From the NCBI RefSeq assembly GCF_022348185.1, contig NZ_JAKRFD010000014.1:62001-126000 (forward strand): 64,000 bases of DNA, given 5' to 3'. Position 1 is the first letter of the stretch, and each line of letters opens with the position of its first letter. The notes beneath the pieces were generated by a model. The model searched no databases, was not told where the DNA came from, and saw only the letters and a list, made by a program, of their open reading frames with translations. The DNA is from Epibacterium sp. Ofav1-8 (lineage in GTDB: Bacteria > Pseudomonadota > Alphaproteobacteria > Rhodobacterales > Rhodobacteraceae). The position numbers and the translations under genes were made by a program. Of the stretch, positions 1-7,417 are shown piece after piece.

Positions 1-366
1 TTTGACCCCGAGATCTTTCTCTATCACGAGGATGACGACCTCAGCTTGCGGCTGCGCCAGACCTGCGGCCCGCTGCGCCTGGTGACAGCGGCAGAGGTTG
101 TGCATCTGTTTGGCGAATCCACTGCGCGCTCGCCACGGACAGCGGCGTTGAAGGCCTGGTACATGGGACAATCCCGCGTCTACGCGTGCCGCAAGCACGG
201 TATGTCCCGCGCCTTTGCTGTGGCCCTGAGGGACGCGATGATGCAGCTCCTGTCACCATTGACACTGCTCTCGGCACGCAAGCGCGCCAAGCACTGGGCC
301 TATCTGCGTGGGGTCTGGGCCGCGCGGAATGCGCCCGGCGCCAATCAGCCTTTCCTGACGGACTAA
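1..366 (+). CDS. Glycosyltransferase family 2 protein, C-terminal part (cut by window edge)
   Basis: The reading frame is open from base 1, so the gene begins outside the window; 121 residues are visible. The first residues read FDPEIFLYHEDDDLSLRLR, which is the typical end of a GT2 (GT-A fold) catalytic domain: an acidic EDDD cluster in the place of the ED motif that holds the catalytic base, followed by LRLR. After it comes a basic, partly amphipathic tail. By family, such enzymes move a sugar from a nucleotide sugar onto a lipid carrier or growing glycan at the inner face of the membrane. The next gene is RgpF-like, so a surface polysaccharide locus is likely. The sugar specificity cannot be read. 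Confidence 0.8.
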   Translation, partial: FDPEIFLYHEDDDLSLRLRQTCGPLRLVTAAEVVHLFGESTARSPRTAALKAWYMGQSRVYACRKHGMSRAFAVALRDAMMQLLSPLTLLSARKRAKHWAYLRGVWAARNAPGANQPFLTD

Positions 367-439
367 GCGGGCCGCGTTGCACAGCCAGCCCCAACAGGCT
401 AAGTCCGCAGACATTGTTTCAAAGTCACAAGGTGTTTGA

Positions 440-1597
440 ATGGCGTTGCCCCTCTGGAAGATCAAACGCGAGCTGACCCGTCCTTTTTTACAGCTCAAAC
501 GTTTGCCGCCGCGGCTGACGAGCCTTTTGTTTTCAAAAACCTACTATGATCGCGTTCTGGCCCCCCGCAAACAGGTGACAGAGGGCACGGCGTCACCTAC
601 GGGGAAGATCGCGATCTATCTGATCTTTCCTCAGACCGGGGTACTGGCATCGCATCTGGAGGCCTTGCGTTACCTTGCAGCCAATGGCTACGCGACCGTC
701 GTCGTGTCGAATCTCCCGCTGAACGACGCGGACCGCAGCACGATCCATGAACACGCATGCCTGCTGATAGAGCGGCCGAACTACGGGTATGACTTCGGAG
801 GGTATCGCGATGGCGTGCTGGAAATCGCCCAACGGTTTGCAGACGTCGAACGACTGGTTCTCTTGAACGATTCTGCCTGGTTCCCTCTTCCGGGATCTAC
901 CAACTGGCTGCATCAGGCGGAACAGCTCGATCTGGACTACGTCGGCGCCGCAACCAACTATGGGCACGCCCGGGTGAATCCCGAAGAGTTTCGCAACATG
1001 CGCTGGAGTTACTCCAGTGACCACCGAAACTTCCACTACTGCTCCTTCGCCCTGATGATCAGCGGCAAGCTGTTCTCGGACCCATCCTTTCAGCGGTTCT
1101 GGCGCAACTTCCCACTCACCAACAACAAAACCGTGACGGTGCGTCGCGGCGAAATCGGCATGTCGCAATGGGTGATCCGCAATCAATTCACCCATGCCAG
1201 CACTTTGGACATCGCCGATCTCGATCAGCACCTCTCGGCACTGCCCGATGATGAGCTGAGACATATCGCTGAACAGACCGTGATCCCGGAAATGCCGCAG
1301 ATGCAGGACATTCTGGCAAAGACGCTGGCGGGAACCCCAACCCGCGAAGAGCTGATCGGCCTCATCCTGACCAGCATCGCACGCCAGGGGATCAGCTACA
1401 CGCAGCCGCGACTGGTGCATCGTGACTTTGGCTTTGCCTTCCTGAAGAAGTCACCGATCTGGCTCGACGAAACAGCGTCGGATCTGACTTTGGCATTTGC
1501 CCGCGACCTGGATGGGCCCTTTGGTCAGGTGATCTGGGACGAGGCGCTGGATCTGCGCCGCACCCGCGCCAAAGCGTTTGCCCCCGTCGCAGACTAA
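440..1597 (+). CDS. Rhamnan synthesis F (RgpF) family protein
   Basis: A 385-residue protein with the hallmarks of the RgpF family (Pfam rhamnan synthesis protein F): IAIYLIFPQTG near residue 57, a Rossmann-like stretch ending VVVSNLPLN, then NYGYDFGGYRDGV near residue 115 and the LNDSAWFP motif. RgpF proteins take part in building rhamnose-rich polysaccharides and act as glycosyltransferases in the cytoplasm. It starts at ATG 440 with AAGGTG upstream, 73 nt after a GT2 gene on the same strand, so the two may be co-transcribed. A hairpin at 1611-1636 follows. The linkage made and the polymer (O-antigen, capsule or exopolysaccharide) are unknown. Confidence 0.8.
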   Translation: MALPLWKIKRELTRPFLQLKRLPPRLTSLLFSKTYYDRVLAPRKQVTEGTASPTGKIAIYLIFPQTGVLASHLEALRYLAANGYATVVVSNLPLNDADRSTIHEHACLLIERPNYGYDFGGYRDGVLEIAQRFADVERLVLLNDSAWFPLPGSTNWLHQAEQLDLDYVGAATNYGHARVNPEEFRNMRWSYSSDHRNFHYCSFALMISGKLFSDPSFQRFWRNFPLTNNKTVTVRRGEIGMSQWVIRNQFTHASTLDIADLDQHLSALPDDELRHIAEQTVIPEMPQMQDILAKTLAGTPTREELIGLILTSIARQGISYTQPRLVHRDFGFAFLKKSPIWLDETASDLTLAFARDLDGPFGQVIWDEALDLRRTRAKAFAPVAD

Positions 1598-1610
1598 GCG
1601 AACACAGAAC

Positions 1611-1643
1611 GGGCCACGGCAACCCCACCGTGGCCCATATTTA
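1611..1643 (+). terminator. Hairpin downstream of the RgpF-like gene
   Basis: A perfect 9-bp stem, GGGCCACGG (1611-1619) with CCGTGGCCC (1628-1636), lies 14 nt after the stop codon and is followed by ATATTTATC. It is a plausible intrinsic terminator for the plus-strand gene, with a weak U-tract. Confidence 0.6.
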
Positions 1644-1682
1644 TCTTGCGATACCGAACCGCTGATGGTCGGTGTGCCCGCC

Positions 1683-2333
1683 TTACTCTGGCGCCTTGGT
1701 CTTGCGCAGGTAGGGGAAGATGGTCTCGAACTCACCGAACTTCGCCTTGGCGTCCTCATTGGACACGCTTGGTGGAATGATGACGTCCTCGCCCGGCACC
1801 CAGTTTGCGGGGGTCGCAACGCCTTTGCCGGACATCTGCAACCCGTCGAGCGCGCGCAGGATCTCGGCAAAGTTCCGCCCCACAGTCATCGGGTAGGTCA
1901 TCGACAGCTTCAGTTGCTTGTCCGGACCAATGATGAACACAGAACGCACGGTGGCGCTGTCGGCCGGCGTGCGCCCGTCGGGCAGGTAGGCCTCGGCGGG
2001 AAGCATGTCGAACGCCTTGGACACCGCCAGCCCCTCGTCAGCGATGATCGGGAACCCCGCTTCCGCCTTGCCGTAGGATTCGATGTCGCCCTTCCATTTG
2101 CGGTGATCCTCGGCGCTGTCGACAGAGACGCCGATCACCTTGGTGTTGCGGGCTTCCCATTCCTTGCCCAGTTGCGCCACGGCAGAGAATTCCGTGGTGC
2201 AGACCGGGGTGAAGTCCTTGGGGTGGGAGAAGAGAATCGCCCAGCTGTCGCCGATCCAGTCATGAAAGGTAATGGTGCCCTGATCGGTCTCGGCCGTGAA
2301 ATTCGGCACCACGTCGTTAATGCGCAAACCCAT
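1683..2333 (-). CDS. 1-Cys peroxiredoxin (Prx6 type)
   Basis: A 216-residue thiol peroxidase that reduces H2O2 and organic hydroperoxides in the cytoplasm. The peroxidatic cysteine is Cys45 in PKDFTPVCTTE. The long C-terminal part (about residues 165-216, with PANWVPGEDVIIPP) is typical of the Prx6/1-Cys subgroup and includes no obvious resolving cysteine. The start at 2333 is chosen because AAGGAG sits 8 nt upstream; the frame is open further upstream without a better signal. It is divergent from the aldehyde dehydrogenase gene, sharing a 284-bp control region. Confidence 0.9.
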   Translation of the reverse strand: MGLRINDVVPNFTAETDQGTITFHDWIGDSWAILFSHPKDFTPVCTTEFSAVAQLGKEWEARNTKVIGVSVDSAEDHRKWKGDIESYGKAEAGFPIIADEGLAVSKAFDMLPAEAYLPDGRTPADSATVRSVFIIGPDKQLKLSMTYPMTVGRNFAEILRALDGLQMSGKGVATPANWVPGEDVIIPPSVSNEDAKAKFGEFETIFPYLRKTKAPE

Positions 2334-2617
2334 TTGAGTGCTCCTTCTTGTGCAAGTCACGTGAATCGCTGGGTCAAACCTACTCCCTTTCCGCCGGTGA
2401 TAAAGCACATTGCCCATCCGCGGCGGAAATTGTCGCAGACCGCCCTACCTACCCGCCCCGGAGAAGCTTTGATCGAAAGGGCCGTGAGCAAGGCGCGAAA
2501 TTGCGCGCGTCAGAATTTGATCAAAAATCCGGCTTGTGGTGGGACACGGTCGCTGCCACACTGCCGGCAACGCGCCGGAAACCGGCCCGCGCCATCGTCT
2601 CGACAAGGGAGCAAACC

Positions 2618-4060
2618 ATGCTTGAGAAACGCGAATTCTATATCAATGGTCAGTGGGTCTCTCCTGCGACCGCCAACGACTATGCCGTCATCGATCCGTC
2701 GACGGAGGAGCCCTGCACGGTAATTTCTCTGGGCAGCCAATCGGATACCGATGCCGCCGTTGCCGCCGCCAAGGCCGCCCTGCCCGGTTGGATGGCCACC
2801 CCGCCATCCGAGCGTATCGCGCTGGTGGAGAAACTGATCGAGGTCTACAACACCCGCGCCGAGGATCTGGCGCAGGCGATGTCGACCGAAATGGGCGCCC
2901 CGATCGATCTGTCGCGCTCCAGCCAGGTGGGCGCCGGGACCTGGCACCTGAACGGCTTTATCGAGGCCGCGAAGAATTTCCAGTTCGAACGCCCGCTTGG
3001 CGATCACGCCCCCAACGATCGCATCATCTACGAGGCGGTCGGCGTCGCGGCACTGATCACACCGTGGAACTGGCCGATGAACCAGATCACGCTCAAATTC
3101 GGGGCTGCCGCGATTGCGGGCTGTACCATGGTGCTGAAACCGTCCGAGCAAAGCCCGCTCAACGCGATGATCTTTGCCGAGATCGTGGATGAGGCCGGTT
3201 TCCCGCCCGGTGTGTTCAACCTCGTGAACGGCGATGGCGCGGGTGTCGGCACCCAGCTGTCCTCGCACCCGGATGTGGATATGGTGTCCTTCACCGGCTC
3301 CACCCGCGCGGGCACCGCGATCTCCAAAGCGGCAGCGGACACGCTGAAGAAGGTGCATCTGGAACTGGGCGGCAAAGGGGCGAACCTCGTGTTTGAGGAC
3401 GCCGATGAAAAGGCGGTGAAGCGCGGCGTGCTGCACATGATGCAGAACACCGGCCAGAGCTGTAACGCGCCCTCCCGCATGCTGGTGCAAAAGGGCATCT
3501 ACGACCGCGTGGTCGAAGAAGCCGCCGCAGTGGCCAACAAGGTCGAGGTCGGCCCCGCATCCCAGGAAGGCCGCCATATCGGCCCCGTGGTCAATGGACT
3601 GCAATGGAGCAAGATCCAGGATCTGATCCAGAAGGGCATCGACGAGGGCGCACGTCTGGTCGCTGGTGGCACCGGTCGCCCCGACGGGCTGAACAAGGGC
3701 TACTATGTGAAGCCCACGGTCTTTGCCGATGTGAACAACCAGATGACCATCGCGCGCGAAGAGATCTTTGGCCCGGTGATGACCATCATCCCGTTCGAGA
3801 CCGAGGAAGAAGCGGTCGAGATCGCCAATGACACGCCCTATGGCCTGACCAACTACGTGCAGACACAGGACGGCGCGCGCGCCAACCGCATGGCGCGGGT
3901 TCTGCGCTCCGGCATGGTGGAGATGAACGGCAAATCCCGCAGCGCCGGTGCGCCCTTTGGCGGCATGAAGCAATCCGGCAATGGCCGCGAAGGTGGCGTC
4001 TGGGGGCTTGAGGACTTTCTCGAGGTGAAGGCCGTCGGCGGCTGGACCCCCGAAAGCTGA
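2618..4060 (+). CDS. NAD(P)-dependent aldehyde dehydrogenase family protein
   Basis: A 480-residue ALDH superfamily enzyme that oxidises an aldehyde to its acid with NAD(P)+. Visible motifs in order: the cofactor-binding PWNWP and LKPSEQSP, the FTGSTRAG glycine motif, the general base Glu in LELGGKGAN and the nucleophile Cys in NTGQSCNAPS. The C-terminal EEIFGPV and PFGGMKQSG motifs are also present, so the domain is complete. ATG 2618 follows AAGGGAGCAAACC; an open frame upstream back to 2348 has no family similarity. The substrate is not evident; the motif set resembles broad-range ALDHs. A terminator follows at 4091. Confidence 0.9.
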   Translation: MLEKREFYINGQWVSPATANDYAVIDPSTEEPCTVISLGSQSDTDAAVAAAKAALPGWMATPPSERIALVEKLIEVYNTRAEDLAQAMSTEMGAPIDLSRSSQVGAGTWHLNGFIEAAKNFQFERPLGDHAPNDRIIYEAVGVAALITPWNWPMNQITLKFGAAAIAGCTMVLKPSEQSPLNAMIFAEIVDEAGFPPGVFNLVNGDGAGVGTQLSSHPDVDMVSFTGSTRAGTAISKAAADTLKKVHLELGGKGANLVFEDADEKAVKRGVLHMMQNTGQSCNAPSRMLVQKGIYDRVVEEAAAVANKVEVGPASQEGRHIGPVVNGLQWSKIQDLIQKGIDEGARLVAGGTGRPDGLNKGYYVKPTVFADVNNQMTIAREEIFGPVMTIIPFETEEEAVEIANDTPYGLTNYVQTQDGARANRMARVLRSGMVEMNGKSRSAGAPFGGMKQSGNGREGGVWGLEDFLEVKAVGGWTPES

Positions 4061-4090
4061 TCCCGGCACCCAGCCCCACACACACAGATG

Positions 4091-4119
4091 GACCGCCCCT
4101 GAACCGGGCGGTCCTTTTT
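4091..4119 (+). terminator. Intrinsic terminator of the aldehyde dehydrogenase gene
   Basis: Stem GACCGCCC (4091-4098) and GGGCGGTC (4106-4113), followed by CTTTTTG, 30 nt past the stop codon. A typical rho-independent structure. Confidence 0.85.
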
Positions 4120-4273
4120 GTTTGCTTCCGTTCCTGACAAGATCCGGGGGCAACGTCTTAAAATGTTCACCGAAACTTGCGAGAGTTCGCGCGGTATTCA
4201 CGCTCTGCCGGGCGTATTTTTCAGATCTGTTTTCAGACCCCGTGTTAGGCTGACCTCGCCCCGGAGGTGCGCA

Positions 4274-4984
4274 ATGGACTTTTTGAACGCTTTGGGCCTG
4301 ACCGGAGACTGCCCGACCGATCGCATTCCAACCACATTGGCAGGATCGTCAAAGCCGGTGGTGACGCGTGTCGTCGCCTATCCCGACGCGCATCTGATCG
4401 CTGACAAGCTCTGCCGACTGGAGCGTTACTGCGCCAGTCCGCTGCGTCTGGAGGCCAGGCCTGTCGGTGGCAGCGGCTTGTCTCTTGCGCTGCATCCCGA
4501 GCCTTGCCCGGCGGACCTTGAAACACGATGTGCAATCCTGCACGGGCTGCTGCTGCGCGCCGGATTTGACGGGGTGTCCTCCAGCGGGGTGGGCCTCACA
4601 TGGCGGCAGGCGCCGGAGCCGGTCGGGCTTGATACCGGCGGATCTCCGCGGTTGTCAGACCACCTGCTGCGCCTGATCGCGGCCGATCCCGCCCGCGCCT
4701 GGCGATTGCAGGAGGCGGCAGCAGAGCTTGGCGTATCCAGCCGCAGCCTGCAACGCTACCTGTTGGCGGAGGGCAGTACCTTCTCGACCGCCTTGCGACA
4801 GGCCCGCACCAAATCTGCCGCCAGCCTCTTGCGCACGTCACGGATCAGCCTCGCGGAGATCGGTTTCTGCTGCGGGTATGCCGATCAGGCGCATTTTCAA
4901 CGCGAATTCCGCGCTGTCTCGGGCGCGACGCCCCGGCATTTCCGTGCCGGGGACGGGCAGCTGCAAAAACCGGCGAGAGCCTAA
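4274..4984 (+). CDS. AraC-family transcriptional regulator
   Basis: A 236-residue protein with an unassigned N-terminal half and a C-terminal AraC double helix-turn-helix (about residues 135-230). The first HTH is seen in LQEAAAELGVSSRSLQRYL and the second in SLAEIGFCCGYADQAHFQRE, ending in the family-typical GATPRHFR. Start at ATG 4274 with GGAGGTGC just upstream; an earlier in-frame start at 4118 would run through the preceding terminator. It lies directly downstream of the aldehyde dehydrogenase on the same strand and may respond to a related signal, but that is inference. It overlaps the convergent rluA-like gene by 4 bases. Confidence 0.85.
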   Translation: MDFLNALGLTGDCPTDRIPTTLAGSSKPVVTRVVAYPDAHLIADKLCRLERYCASPLRLEARPVGGSGLSLALHPEPCPADLETRCAILHGLLLRAGFDGVSSSGVGLTWRQAPEPVGLDTGGSPRLSDHLLRLIAADPARAWRLQEAAAELGVSSRSLQRYLLAEGSTFSTALRQARTKSAASLLRTSRISLAEIGFCCGYADQAHFQREFRAVSGATPRHFRAGDGQLQKPARA

Positions 4985-5634
4985 AACGGCGCCTTCGCCC
5001 GGAACTTCTGCGACACCCCGCCCTCGGGATGCTTCAGCCGCAGCTCCTCGGAGTGCAGCATCATACGCGTATGCTCCAGCGCCGCCCCCGATGCGTAGAG
5101 CGGATCGCCGAGGATCGGATGCCCCAGCGCAAGCATATGAACCCGCAACTGATGGGACCGGCCTGTCTTGGGGTGCAGCCGCACCCGGGTTTCATCCGCA
5201 CCGTAGCTTATGACCTTCCAGTCGGTATGGGCAGGCTTGCCGGTTTCCGTGCAGACCTTTTGCAGCGGACGGTTGGGCCAATCCACGATCAACGGCAGAT
5301 CAACGGTCCCCGAACGCGGCTCCAGCTTGCCGGTCAGACGGGCCACATAGGCTTTCTTCGTCATGCGCTTTTCAAACTGCAGCCCCAGATGCCGCTGCGC
5401 ATGCGCGGTCATCGCAAAAACCATCACGCCGGAGGTATCCCGGTCGAGCCGATGCACCAACAAGGCCTCGGGAAACACAGCCTGGATACGGCTGATCAGA
5501 CAGTCCGACAGATGCGCGCCCTTGCCTGGCACCGACAGCAACCCCGCAGGCTTGTTGACCACCAGGATCTGAGAATCATGGTGCAGGATCTCGAGCGGGT
5601 CGCTCGGCGGGCAATAGGCGCTGGATACGGTCAT
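4981..5634 (-). CDS. RluA-family RNA pseudouridine synthase
   Basis: Converts specific uridines in rRNA and/or tRNA to pseudouridine. The catalytic Asp is in LLVHRLDRDTSGVMVFA; other family marks are ILVVNKPAGLLSVPG, KKAYVARLTG and the C-terminal GRSHQLRVHMLALGHPILGD. At 217 residues it lacks an S4 domain, so it matches the RluA subgroup (23S U746/tRNA U32 in E. coli) rather than RluC/D; target specificity is not proven. I chose ATG 5634 because the homologous core starts right there; ATG 5673 would add a basic 13-residue tail, and neither has a strong ribosome site. Confidence 0.85.
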   Translation of the reverse strand: MTVSSAYCPPSDPLEILHHDSQILVVNKPAGLLSVPGKGAHLSDCLISRIQAVFPEALLVHRLDRDTSGVMVFAMTAHAQRHLGLQFEKRMTKKAYVARLTGKLEPRSGTVDLPLIVDWPNRPLQKVCTETGKPAHTDWKVISYGADETRVRLHPKTGRSHQLRVHMLALGHPILGDPLYASGAALEHTRMMLHSEELRLKHPEGGVSQKFRAKAPF

Positions 5635-5729
5635 GCGCGCTGCGTAGCGGCGTCGGGACCGCAACGCAAGCATCCGCCGCAGGCCCCGTCACGCACAACG
5701 CCCGCGATCGGCTGGGATGTCGTGCCGGA

Positions 5730-6185
5730 TCAGGTCGCCGCCGTATCAGGTCTGCGCGGGGGACGTGGCGCATCCCAGACCGCGCCGCCTTCGGGGTTCA
5801 ACACCCCCCACAGATAGACACCGCGGTTGTACCAATTGACCACGATCTCCCGCTCGCCCTCAAAGATCACCACGCAATAGGATGTATCCGTGATGGTGCA
5901 GGAATCTCGGTCGAGCAGCTGCGTGATGAAGGGTTCCGCCGTGTAGCTCTTGATATTGACCCATATGCGGTTGAGCTTGCTCGAAAAGAACATCGGGCCA
6001 AGGATGATCACCGCACCGGCCAGCAGCAGGGCGGGGCCGGACAGATTGCGAAACGGGTTCACGCCCGTGAGCTTGTCACCATAGGCGACAAACACCAGAC
6101 GCCCGATCCCACCAACCAGAACAAAAACCGCAAGCAAGGACATGGATTGCGTCACCTGTTGCGTCATGCCCGTCACAGCGGACAC
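5730..6185 (-). CDS. Small two-helix membrane protein of unknown function
   Basis: A 151-residue protein. Two hydrophobic segments (about residues 14-35, LLAVFVLVGGIGRLVFVAYG, and 45-65, ALLLAGAVIILGPMFF) are followed by a soluble C-terminal domain of about 85 residues containing TYR/TRP-rich stretches and three cysteines (two in DSCTITDTSYC). GTG 6185 is preferred because TTAGGAG lies 5 nt upstream; the frame stays open to 6338 without support. I do not recognise a family. It is followed by rluA and preceded by rarD on the same strand, with 170 nt to the latter. Confidence 0.6.
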   Translation of the reverse strand: MSAVTGMTQQVTQSMSLLAVFVLVGGIGRLVFVAYGDKLTGVNPFRNLSGPALLLAGAVIILGPMFFSSKLNRIWVNIKSYTAEPFITQLLDRDSCTITDTSYCVVIFEGEREIVVNWYNRGVYLWGVLNPEGGAVWDAPRPPRRPDTAAT

Positions 6186-6355
6186 GTCTACTCCTAAATC
6201 CAAAACGTCACCTTCGTAATATCTGAGAATCAAACTGAATCGTCGCCAGCCCGTGGCTGGTAAGAGGAAGATGTGGCGAGGGTTTGGGGCCCCAAAATGG
6301 CAAAGGCGAGACCAACAGATGACAACCGATAGTTGCAATCAAAAGGTGGCGTGCT

Positions 6356-7291
6356 TCAGGCTTCGCGGGCAGGTGCCGCCTCGGTCAGCGCCTCCCGCCC
6401 CTTGCGTCGCATCTCGCGCAACAGCGACGTGGAATAGATCACCAGCGCGGCCCAGATCAGCGGGAAGGCCACCATGCGCGCACCGCCAAAGGGCTCCTTG
6501 AAGACAAAGACGGCGACCAGAAAAATCATCGTCGGGGCGATATATTGCAGGATCGCGATAGTCGAGAGTTTCAGCAGCTTGGCGCCATTGGCATAGATGA
6601 TCAGCGGCACCGCCGTAACCACGCCGCAGCCCAGCAGCAGCAGCGTATCATGGCGCAGGGCGGCAAAATGGCTCTGTCCGGTGGCGGTGAGATAGCCGAT
6701 GTAGCCCAGCGCCGGAATGGTGAGGATCAGCACCTCCAGCAGGAAGCCCTGATTGGGGCCGATGGGCAGGGATTTCTTGAAGAACGCGTAGAATCCCCAG
6801 GACACGGTCAGACCCAGCGCGGCCAGCGGCAGCCGCCCCGTTTCCACGGTCAGGATGATCACCGCAAGCGTTGCAAGGCCAACCGCCACCATCTGAGCAC
6901 GCGTCAGCCGCTCGCCCAGCAGCAAGGCACCCAGCGCGATCGAGAACAGCGGATTGATGTAGTAGCCCAGCGCTGCCTCCAGCGCGTAGCCGGAGCCGAC
7001 GGACCAGACATAGATCCCCCAGTTCACCGACACGAACGCCGCTGTCACACAGCCCATCGCCAGCACGCGCGGATTGCACAGCGCAGCCTTGAGGTCATTC
7101 ATCCGCCCCAGCAACAGCAGCAGAACGGCGGCGATCGGGACCGACCAGATCACCCTGTGTGCCACCACTTCGGTCGGCGGGATATGGGCCAGCATTTTCA
7201 TGTAGAGCGGCAGGAACCCCCACATGAAATAGGCTGTCAGTGCAAAGGCGAGGCCCTGAGGCGTGTCCTCGTTTGTCGCTGTGCTGCTCAT
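6356..7291 (-). CDS. rarD: RarD-type EamA/DMT family transporter
   Basis: A 311-residue inner-membrane protein with about ten hydrophobic segments arranged as two EamA repeats. Family-typical stretches are YFMWGFLPLYMKML at the N terminus, HRVIWSVP, NWGIYVWSV and LGYYINPLFSIALG. RarD proteins (named for chloramphenicol sensitivity) are drug/metabolite transporters whose substrate is generally unknown. ATG 7291 has GGAGG nine bases upstream. It is transcribed on the same strand as the upstream GcvT unit, but a strong terminator at 7351-7396 separates the two. Confidence 0.85.
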   Translation of the reverse strand: MSSTATNEDTPQGLAFALTAYFMWGFLPLYMKMLAHIPPTEVVAHRVIWSVPIAAVLLLLLGRMNDLKAALCNPRVLAMGCVTAAFVSVNWGIYVWSVGSGYALEAALGYYINPLFSIALGALLLGERLTRAQMVAVGLATLAVIILTVETGRLPLAALGLTVSWGFYAFFKKSLPIGPNQGFLLEVLILTIPALGYIGYLTATGQSHFAALRHDTLLLLGCGVVTAVPLIIYANGAKLLKLSTIAILQYIAPTMIFLVAVFVFKEPFGGARMVAFPLIWAALVIYSTSLLREMRRKGREALTEAAPAREA

Positions 7292-7350
7292 GACCGGACC
7301 TCCCCGTCCTGCGAATCATATGCCCGGCTGAAACACGCCAACGCCTTAAT

Positions 7351-7396
7351 ACACAAAAGAAAACCGCAGCGCCGCTGATCCATCGGGCGCTGCGGT
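7351..7396 (-). terminator. Intrinsic terminator of the GcvT-type dehydrogenase unit
   Basis: Arms ACCGCAGCGCC (7363-7373) and GGCGCTGCGGT (7386-7396) form an 11-bp stem. Read on the minus strand it is followed by TTTCTTTTGTGT, 22 nt after the stop codon at 7418. Confidence 0.9.
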
Positions 7397-7417
7397 CCAA
7401 ACTGGCTAGCAGATCGA

